A stretch of 64,000 bases of DNA from Halopseudomonas sabulinigri (GTDB taxonomy: Bacteria; Pseudomonadota; Gammaproteobacteria; Pseudomonadales; Pseudomonadaceae): positions 124,001 to 188,000 of the forward strand of contig NZ_LT629763.1 of assembly GCF_900105255.1 (NCBI RefSeq). Direction: 5' to 3'. Position 1 is the stretch's first letter; the number at the start of each line of letters is the position of its first letter. A program made the translations under genes and the position numbers. Below, one piece after another: positions 58,609 to 64,000 of this stretch. The notes beneath the pieces are model-generated. The model worked only from the letters and a program-made list of their open reading frames with translations. It did no database searches and had not been told where the DNA came from.

Positions 58609-58624
58609 TGTCATTTTTATGACA
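58609..58624. promoter_or_regulatory. inverted repeat upstream of the porin gene, operator candidate
   Basis: TGTCAT-TTTT-ATGACA is a perfect 6-bp inverted repeat with a 4-base spacer, centred about 106 bases before the porin start in an AT-rich stretch. It has the size and symmetry of a dimeric regulator site (GntR- or FNR-like spacing), but does not match the FNR half-site, and the second half is inverted and so does not fit a Pho box. A second palindrome GGTTTTTAAAACC lies nearer the gene (58577-58589). The remainder of the 291-base gap before the GNAT gene (58511-58801) shows no other gene. Confidence 0.35.
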
Positions 58625-58801
58625 ATGTGAAGCGTGGCATCGCAGGTCTCTGGGGAAAGTCATGCACTGTGGGGGTGCGCAAAAAAATGCTAGTGGCACA
58701 AAGGGTGGCAGTGCGATAGCACCGTAATAGCCTTTTCAGTGCAAGGGGATGCAAGGGAGTGCAGAAGGAGGGATTCCGGTGCAGGTAGATGCGTGTGTGA
58801 G

Positions 58802-59218
58802 CTAAACCGGTGGGCTGTTGATGAGGGCAATCAGCGTTTTGTGGCGCCGATAGCGCAGCAGTTTGTCTTGCAGGCTTTCTGGCAGCTCGCTGGCCACTCG
58901 ATAGCCAGTCTGCTCATAGAGGGGGCGTAGTTCCGGTGCGCAGAATAGCCAGATTGGCCCGGCGTACTCGTGTCTGATGTGCTTCAGCAGCATAGCGGCC
59001 AAGCCAAGACGGCGGTGGCTCGGGGCAACCAGCAAGCTGGTCAGCCAGTGGCCGTGGCTAATCGGCGTCAGGCAGAGCGCACTGACTATCAGGTCATGCT
59101 TCTTGCCAACCCACACCAAGTGCTGTCTGCCGACTTTGGTGCCGCGCTGGTGCTGTCGGTAAAACCGGTTCGCCAGCGGATATAGCAGTGGCGTTAACTG
59201 GTGAATGTCGGCGGGCAT
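58802..59218 (-). CDS. GNAT family N-acetyltransferase
   Basis: A 138-residue protein with the acetyl-CoA motif A in LTSLLVAPSHRRLGLAAMLLKHI (about 63-82; R-x-x-G-x-A variant of Q/RxxGxG/A) and LYEQTGYRVASELPESLQDKLLRYRR at the C terminus, common to single-domain GNATs. It likely acetylates a small molecule or protein; substrate not evident. Alone, with its ATG 84 bases before the next gene's stop on the same strand. Confidence 0.85.
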   Translation of the reverse strand: MPADIHQLTPLLYPLANRFYRQHQRGTKVGRQHLVWVGKKHDLIVSALCLTPISHGHWLTSLLVAPSHRRLGLAAMLLKHIRHEYAGPIWLFCAPELRPLYEQTGYRVASELPESLQDKLLRYRRHKTLIALINSPPV

Positions 59219-59306
59219 GCAGGCGGTTTGGCGGGCTCGTGATCAGATGCGGACAATTATGGCACACAGCTGCGCGGGCCGGGCCAGCAGCGCTCGCCCA
59301 GCTCGA

Positions 59307-59471
59307 CTAGATACGACGACGCTTGCTCATCCACATGGTGCCGACGAACAGTAAAAGACATACGCCGAAAAACATTTTTCCCAGTGTCGCGGCGGTGGCT
59401 CCAAACCCCCCAAAGGTGAAAACGGCCGCAGCGACGGTCATGACAAAAAATACAATGGCCCAGTTAAGCAA
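59307..59471 (-). CDS. DUF1328 family small membrane protein (TTG start)
   Basis: A 54-residue, two-segment membrane protein read from a TTG codon at 59471: (M)LNWAIVFFVMTVAAAVFTFGG, then GATAATLGKMFFGVCLLLFVG and a basic SKRRRI tail. Proteins of this family start at exactly this point (M-L-x-W-A), and GGAGG lies 6 bases before the TTG. A longer frame from an ATG at 59588 would add 39 residues that the family lacks. Small DUF1328 (YtjA) proteins are stress-associated inner-membrane proteins. It is followed upstream by the BON gene on the same strand. Confidence 0.8.
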   Translation of the reverse strand: MLNWAIVFFVMTVAAAVFTFGGFGATAATLGKMFFGVCLLLFVGTMWMSKRRRI

Positions 59472-59648
59472 GGGATACCTCCGGAAATACGCGGTGTTGC
59501 TGGACTGCCCGCCCATACATTCGATTGCGCCTGGCAAGGTCGCTTCCTTTATATGGAAATAGATGGCCGGTTTTTGCTCCATGTTCATCTGGTGTTGGTC
59601 CTTAGCTGTCTATCTATGTAGAAAATGGTTTATGCAGCAATGGGTTGG

Positions 59649-60077
59649 TTACAGGCGCAGGGTTGGCCCGCGGTCGGTCACCGAGTCGGTCGACGCCCAG
59701 CGTGGTTCGGTCAGCTGTGGGGCAGCGCGACCTACCTTGAGTTCGCTGGCATCAAGAGCCCGTACACCGGGGGTGTTGCGTGCGGTGGCGATGGCTACAC
59801 GTTTGTCGTTGACGTGCAATACGGTGCCGCTGAGGGTGACCATGCCGTCATGCGCATTCACGCGGATCTGGATGCCGTCCGTGTTACCATCCCATTGCAG
59901 ACGCGACTGCAAGGTGGCGGTCAGAATACGGTCATCATCCAGTGGTTGCCCCTTACCCTCGCGCTGTTCGGTGGGCATGGTCCGACTGTCGCTGTCGGCG
60001 GCGTGTGCTGTCAGTGGCAGCAGTGCAGTAAAACTGATCGAGAGTGCAAGCAAAGCAGTGCGGTTGATGCCGTGCAT
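59649..60077 (-). CDS. BON domain-containing periplasmic protein
   Basis: A 142-residue protein with a signal peptide (MHGINRTALLALSISFTALL, cleavage near AHAADSD) and one BON domain (about 50-115): DDDRILTATLQSRLQWD, IQIRVNAHDGMVTLSGTVLHV and VAIATARNTPGVRAL. BON domains bind phospholipids and are found in OsmY-type stress proteins. It probably acts in the periplasm to protect the envelope. It is 177 bases upstream of the DUF1328 start on the same strand, diverging from algB. The 247-base gap to algB (60078-60324) is AT-rich near 60160-60200, presumably with promoters. Confidence 0.87.
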   Translation of the reverse strand: MHGINRTALLALSISFTALLPLTAHAADSDSRTMPTEQREGKGQPLDDDRILTATLQSRLQWDGNTDGIQIRVNAHDGMVTLSGTVLHVNDKRVAIATARNTPGVRALDASELKVGRAAPQLTEPRWASTDSVTDRGPTLRL

Positions 60078-60324
60078 GATGTCAATCTCCGTTCAATCAA
60101 TGTCCATATCAGGGCCGGCCATCCAGCCCACGAGCATTCACAGTAGATAGAGCAACAGCTGTGCCAGTTATTTTTAAATAATAAAAGCCTTTAAAATCAA
60201 TAGCTTGATATGTTTTTGCGTGTCTGGCGGAGTGCGTTTTGCAAGATTGCACGATTGGCGCCATGCAACTTGCACGATTATTGGTGGACTAATACCTCAC
60301 ATCACGTCTGGAGCAGACAAACAA

Positions 60325-61668
60325 ATGGAAGCAGCACAGAATTCGGGGCGCATCCTGCTGGTCGATGACGAGCCAGCGATCCTCAGGACCTTTCGTTATT
60401 GCCTAGAGGATGAGGGCTACCAGGTAGCTACGGCGGCCAGCGCGATGCAGGCGGAATCGGTCCTGCAAAGCCAGGTATTCGACCTGTGTTTTCTCGACCT
60501 CCGCCTAGGCGAGGACAATGGTCTCGACGTCATGGCCAGAATGCGTGTGATCGCTCCCTGGATGCGCGTGGTGATAGTGACGGCTCACTCAGCGGTGGAT
60601 ACTGCAGTGGATGCCATGCAGGCCGGCGCGGCAGATTATCTGGTCAAACCGTGCAGTCCAGATCAATTGCGCATGGCGGCAATCAAGCAACTGGAAATGC
60701 GCCAGATGGCTGCCCGACTTGAGCAGCTCGAAGGTGAAGTGAAGCAACCTCAGGCACGTGCAGAATCGCAAAGCCCGGAAATGATGGCGGTGCTGGAAAC
60801 GGCTCGGCAAGTAGCGACAACAGACGCCAACATTCTTATCCTCGGCGAGTCAGGCACTGGCAAGGGCGAACTGGCCCGGGTGATTCATGGCTGGAGCCGG
60901 CGGGCGAAGAAGGCCTGCGTTACCATCAACTGCCCCTCGCTGACCGCAGAGCTTATGGAGAGCGAGCTTTTTGGCCACAGCAAGGGGGCGTTCACCGGGG
61001 CCAGTGAGAACACCCTTGGGCGCGTCAATCAGGCTGACGGCGGGACTCTGTTCCTTGATGAGATTGGCGACTTCCCGTTGACCCTGCAACCCAAGTTGCT
61101 GCGTTTTATTCAGGACAAGGAATACGAGCGCGTCGGCGACCCGGTTACCCGCCGTGCCGACGTGCGCATTCTTGCCGCCACCAACCTCGACCTGGCTGAA
61201 ATGGTCAAGGAAGGCCGCTTCCGTGAGGATCTGCTCTACCGTCTGAACGTCATCACCCTGACGCTGCCGCCACTGCGCGACCGCCGGGATGACATCATGA
61301 CTCTGGCCGAACGTTTTCTCGCCGGTTTCGTCAAAGATTACGCGCGCCCGGCAACCGGTTTCAGTGCCGAGGCGCGCGAAGCCATGCTGGGCTATCGTTG
61401 GCCCGGCAACATTCGCGAGCTGCGTAACGTGATCGAGCGTGCCAGCATTATCTGCGGCGAAGAGCTGGTGCAGGTAAGCCACTTGGGGCTTTCAGCGGCC
61501 GACACTAGCAGCGCTCCCAGAGTCGGCGCCGAGTTAAGTCTTGAAGCGCTGGAGAAGGCGCATATCGCCGCCGTACTGGCGTCCAGCCCTACTCTGGACC
61601 ATGCAGCAAAGACGCTGGGTATTGATGCCTCGACCCTGTATCGCAAAAGAAAGCAGCTGGGTTTATGA
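60325..61668 (+). CDS. algB: sigma-54-dependent response regulator AlgB
   Basis: A 447-residue NtrC-type regulator. The receiver domain has ILLVDDEPAILRTFRYC and phosphoacceptor D58 in FDLCFLDLRLGED. The AAA+ domain (about 145-380) has Walker A GESGTGKGE, the sigma-54 contact loop GAFTGA, and DEIGDFPLTLQPKLLRF. The C-terminal helix-turn-helix reads AAKTLGIDASTLYRKRKQLGL. The wording throughout, including LRTFRYCLEDEGY and WMRVVIVTAHSAVDTAVDAMQAGA (quoted in parts), is that of Pseudomonas AlgB (449 residues), which controls alginate and virulence genes. The start at 60325 (MEAAQNSGRI) has GGAG 12 bases before. Overlaps kinB by 4 bases. Confidence 0.92.
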   Translation: MEAAQNSGRILLVDDEPAILRTFRYCLEDEGYQVATAASAMQAESVLQSQVFDLCFLDLRLGEDNGLDVMARMRVIAPWMRVVIVTAHSAVDTAVDAMQAGAADYLVKPCSPDQLRMAAIKQLEMRQMAARLEQLEGEVKQPQARAESQSPEMMAVLETARQVATTDANILILGESGTGKGELARVIHGWSRRAKKACVTINCPSLTAELMESELFGHSKGAFTGASENTLGRVNQADGGTLFLDEIGDFPLTLQPKLLRFIQDKEYERVGDPVTRRADVRILAATNLDLAEMVKEGRFREDLLYRLNVITLTLPPLRDRRDDIMTLAERFLAGFVKDYARPATGFSAEAREAMLGYRWPGNIRELRNVIERASIICGEELVQVSHLGLSAADTSSAPRVGAELSLEALEKAHIAAVLASSPTLDHAAKTLGIDASTLYRKRKQLGL

Positions 61669-63443
61669 AACTAAGAACGCAACTGTTCCTCAGCAGCAGC
61701 GCGTTGATCACGGTGGCCTTGGTGGGGCTGGTTGTGGGGATGTTTGGGGTGTTGAGCCTGACGCAGTCGCAAAAACTGTCGATGACCAGCACGCTGAATA
61801 TCATCAAATCGACATTGGCTATGCGTCAGGAGATCGGCAGTCAGGTCACCATGCTGCTGCAGGAAGATCTCGACCGCGATGCACTGAAAGCATCGGATGC
61901 CAGCTTCAAGCACTGGCTGGCCGTTGCCAAAGCGCATGCGGTGGATGACGCCGATCGTCAGGCCATGGAAAGCCTGGCCAGAACCTACGACGACTACGAT
62001 GACATTCTCCGCCGCCCGGTAACTCTGCGCCGTGAGCTGCTGTCCAACGACGTGTTCAGCGATAACGTCTCGAACATGCGCGATCTGCTCAACACCATTC
62101 AGAATCGCTACCTGGCAAAGGCCGAGCGGGCCGAAGCGGCTGCGCATCAGCGTGCCTGGCTGATTGCCGGCCTGCTGGGGCTGATTGGCCTGGCGGTGCT
62201 CTTGTTGGGCTTGCTGACGGCGAACAGCATTGCACGTCGCTTTGCCCAACCCATTGAAGGGCTGGCAAAGGCGGCGGATCAGGTCAGTACCGGCGATTTC
62301 AACGTGATGCTACCTATCTCCCCGGTGCTGGAAGTGTCGGCTTTGAGCCGCCGTTTCGGCGCCATGGCCGAGGCGCTGCGTGAGTTCAAGAACAGCGATG
62401 TAGAAGCCCTGAAGAGCGAACAGCGTCGCCTGCAGGCGGTGCTGGACAGCATTGATGATGGCTTGCTGATTCTCGATCAGGACGGCGAGGTAGAGCACTT
62501 CAACCCCGTTGCGCGGCGCCAGCTTGATTGGGATGCGCGTGAGTTGGGGCAGAGCCTGGGCATTGCCATGGGGCGGCCTGAACTGGACGAGCAGGTGCGG
62601 GACGTCTTGGCGGGCAACCCGCACAGCAGTGAGCAGGAAGATCTCGCAGTGGAAGTCGCCGGGGAAACTCGCTTGCTCGACTACAGCCTGACCCCGGTGC
62701 TGCGCACCGATACCTGGGTGCAGGGCGCGGTGATGGTGCTGCGTGACGTAACCGATCAGCGGGCATTCGAGCGCGTGCGCCGTGAGTTTGTGCTGCGCGC
62801 CTCGCACGAGTTACGCACACCGGTTACCGGCATGCACATGGCGTTTTCTTTGTTACAGGAACGCGTCAGCTTCGCTGCCGAGAGCCGTGAGGCCGACCTT
62901 CTGGCCGTGGTCGACGAAGAAATGCGGCGTCTGGTGGATCTGATCAATGATCTGCTGAATTTTTCCCGATACCAGAATGGCTTGCAGAAGCTGAATCTTG
63001 AGCCCTGTGATCCAGGCGAGTTGGTGCATCAGGCGGCAGCGCGCTTTGCCGAACAGGCAAGAGGGCTGGGTATCGAGCTAGCGGTAGAAATACACGACGA
63101 GATGCCGCATGCGCGACTCGACCGGCTGCAAATCGAAAGGGTGCTAGACAACCTCTTGGGCAACGCGCTGCGGCACTGTAGCAGCGAAAACGGTGAAGTG
63201 CGCCTGCAGGCGCGACGTCAGGGCGAGCGGGTTATCCTCAGCGTTGAAGATAACGGCGAGGGCATTCCCTTCAGTCAGCAGGTCCGGGTGTTTGAGCCTT
63301 TTGTCCAGGTGGGCGGCAAGAAAGGCGGTGCGGGACTGGGGTTGGCCCTGTGCAAGGAAGTGGTGCAACTGCATGGCGGGCACATTGGAGTGCAGTCAAA
63401 ACTGGGCCAGGGCGCCCAGTTCTACATGTCGTTGCCGTTATAG
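61665..63443 (+). CDS. kinB: sensor histidine kinase KinB
   Basis: A 592-residue membrane kinase, the partner of AlgB (KinB in P. aeruginosa is about 595). Membrane segments at about 8-30 and 162-186 flank a helical periplasmic domain. HAMP follows at about 187-240 (RFAQPIEGLAKAADQVSTGDF), then a PAS domain (LQAVLDSIDDGLLILDQDGEV), then the kinase: H-box LRASHELRTPVTGMHMAF (His near 384), N-box LDNLLGNALRHC, G-boxes SVEDNGEGIPF and GAGLGLALCKEVV. It can switch AlgB by phosphorylation and, in P. aeruginosa, by dephosphorylation. ATGA overlap with algB shows co-translation. Confidence 0.92.
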   Translation: MKLRTQLFLSSSALITVALVGLVVGMFGVLSLTQSQKLSMTSTLNIIKSTLAMRQEIGSQVTMLLQEDLDRDALKASDASFKHWLAVAKAHAVDDADRQAMESLARTYDDYDDILRRPVTLRRELLSNDVFSDNVSNMRDLLNTIQNRYLAKAERAEAAAHQRAWLIAGLLGLIGLAVLLLGLLTANSIARRFAQPIEGLAKAADQVSTGDFNVMLPISPVLEVSALSRRFGAMAEALREFKNSDVEALKSEQRRLQAVLDSIDDGLLILDQDGEVEHFNPVARRQLDWDARELGQSLGIAMGRPELDEQVRDVLAGNPHSSEQEDLAVEVAGETRLLDYSLTPVLRTDTWVQGAVMVLRDVTDQRAFERVRREFVLRASHELRTPVTGMHMAFSLLQERVSFAAESREADLLAVVDEEMRRLVDLINDLLNFSRYQNGLQKLNLEPCDPGELVHQAAARFAEQARGLGIELAVEIHDEMPHARLDRLQIERVLDNLLGNALRHCSSENGEVRLQARRQGERVILSVEDNGEGIPFSQQVRVFEPFVQVGGKKGGAGLGLALCKEVVQLHGGHIGVQSKLGQGAQFYMSLPL

Positions 63444-63447
63444 CCGC

Positions 63448-63669
63448 TCAGCGTTTACCCATTGAGCGCCGCGTGTTGCGCGGCGCCATGCCGATCTTCT
63501 TCTCGTGGCGATCACCGCCAGCTTTGCCCTTGCTCGGTGCTGCGCCGGTGCGAGCGTGCGCGGTAGCCGCAGCAGAAAACAGCGAACCCAAACCCGGCAG
63601 GGCCTTTGCAGTCTGAGGAGCAGCCTCTACAGGTGCTGTGGTGGCATCGGGGGTGGGACGGTCGGTCAT
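63448..63669 (-). CDS. conserved hypothetical protein of pseudomonads
   Basis: A 73-residue protein starting MTDRPTPDATTAPVEAAPQ, with a disordered Pro/Ala-rich first half and a basic, conserved C terminus GGDRHEKKIGMAPRNTRRSMGKR (quoted in part: KIGMAPRNTRRSMGK). I recognise the last 25 residues as a recurrent tail of small uncharacterised Pseudomonas proteins. No membrane segment or signal peptide. The frame stays open 47 codons upstream but the first ATG there lacks a ribosome site. It converges on kinB, with 4 bases between the stops. Function unknown. Confidence 0.7.
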   Translation of the reverse strand: MTDRPTPDATTAPVEAAPQTAKALPGLGSLFSAAATAHARTGAAPSKGKAGGDRHEKKIGMAPRNTRRSMGKR

Positions 63670-63790
63670 GGGTTGCTCGGCTGGGTGTTGAAAAGGTCGG
63701 CAAGTATACTGGCTCATGCGCTGTGGCCCTAGCCGCTGATGAAAAAATAACCGGCGCAGTGAATAAACCGATTTTGAACGCAGGAAGCTT

Positions 63791-64000
63791 ATGCCCGCGA
63801 TTATCCCCATTGCCTACCAGGGCGTTGAAACTCTCAGCCTGCGTCAGCTGGATGAACTCAACGCTGCGCCCAAGGGCACCAGTTTTCGGGCGTTCAAGCG
63901 CGCGTTGCCTCACCTGTGTGAAGGTGAGCACTTTTTTCATCTCCCGGCGGATGAGCACAAAAGCTGGATTGAGGCGCTCAAGGCCAGCGAACAGGTATAT
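63791..64000 (+). CDS. probable ORF6N-domain protein (partial, 5' end)
   Basis: The frame runs 70 codons to the right edge: MPAIIPIAYQGVETLSLRQL, then DELNAAPKGTSFRAFKRAL and CEGEHFFHLPADEH. The order, a short N-terminal strand with PIxYxG, LRQLDELNxxPxGTSFRAFK, and FHLPADEH, resembles N-terminal KilA-N/ORF6N-type DNA-binding modules often found in prophages and in some chromosomal proteins. The first ATG (63791) has AGGAAG 5 bases before it. The family call is weak because only 70 residues are visible. What follows to the right is not visible here. Confidence 0.5.
   Translation, partial: MPAIIPIAYQGVETLSLRQLDELNAAPKGTSFRAFKRALPHLCEGEHFFHLPADEHKSWIEALKASEQVY

Noticed and set aside
58609-58624. 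Pho box before the porin
   Set aside because: A Pho box is a direct repeat of CTGTCAT; here the second half is inverted.

Overview
The window reads as chromosome of a Pseudomonas-like gammaproteobacterium, and a marine or halotolerant Halopseudomonas-type genome would fit best. The main support is conserved pseudomonad gene pairs: anr-apt beside the cco genes, an Aer-type receptor beside acnA, and an AlgB/KinB two-component pair. Most of the window is GC-rich with long antisense shadow reading frames. The first 4.5 kb is clearly more AT-rich and looks acquired. No rRNA, tRNA, CRISPR array, transposase or integrase was recognised.

Layout. Positions 1-8460 (all minus strand) hold an envelope or exopolysaccharide operon that runs off the left edge. 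Its leader carries a JUMPstart/ops element, followed by wzb (tyrosine phosphatase), wzc (tyrosine autokinase), ugd (UDP-glucose dehydrogenase), a nitroreductase-family protein, a pyruvyl transferase, a flippase and a family 8 glycosyltransferase. Next come glmS, which makes amino-sugar precursor, and a secreted sulfatase. Positions 12.6-19.1 kb are a tight MoxR/DUF58/DUF4381/BatA/BatB/BatD operon. An Aer-like receptor and acnA follow, then a cluster of related hairpins and an efeUOB-type iron uptake operon with a split EfeO (24.3-28.5 kb). Positions 28.6-32.3 kb carry glycerol catabolism genes (glpK, glpD) around ybaK. Then come a quinone/enone reductase, an orphan lysozyme-like protein, a hybrid histidine kinase with a LuxR-type regulator, and a NavBac-type sodium channel gene that appears frameshifted near its 3' end.

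Positions 37.9-48.1 kb are the microaerobic respiration block: apt, anr, a SafE-like protein, ccoS, ccoI, ccoH and ccoG (oxidase assembly), then a terminator, then ccoNOQP (the cbb3 oxidase itself) with an Anr-like box at the expected distance upstream of ccoN. An alpha/beta hydrolase and a chemoreceptor with its sensor domain at the C terminus follow. Then come a divergently arranged TRAP transporter with a lipoprotein-type binding protein, a succinate-semialdehyde dehydrogenase, apbC, dcd, a TorF-type porin, a GNAT enzyme, two small envelope proteins (DUF1328 and BON), algB-kinB and two genes at the right edge.

How the parts fit: Anr and the cbb3 oxidase with its assembly factors form one oxygen-responsive unit. 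The Wzb/Wzc pair with Ugd, pyruvyl transferase, flippase and glycosyltransferase forms one surface-polysaccharide unit, probably under RfaH-type antitermination. AlgB/KinB in other pseudomonads controls alginate and virulence, so it may regulate envelope polysaccharide here too, but nothing in the window proves that. No complete new system was identified. The most promising leads are the ops leader, the frameshifted sodium channel, the two-protein EfeO arrangement, the C-terminal-sensor chemoreceptor, the lipoprotein TRAP binding protein and the hairpin cluster after acnA.
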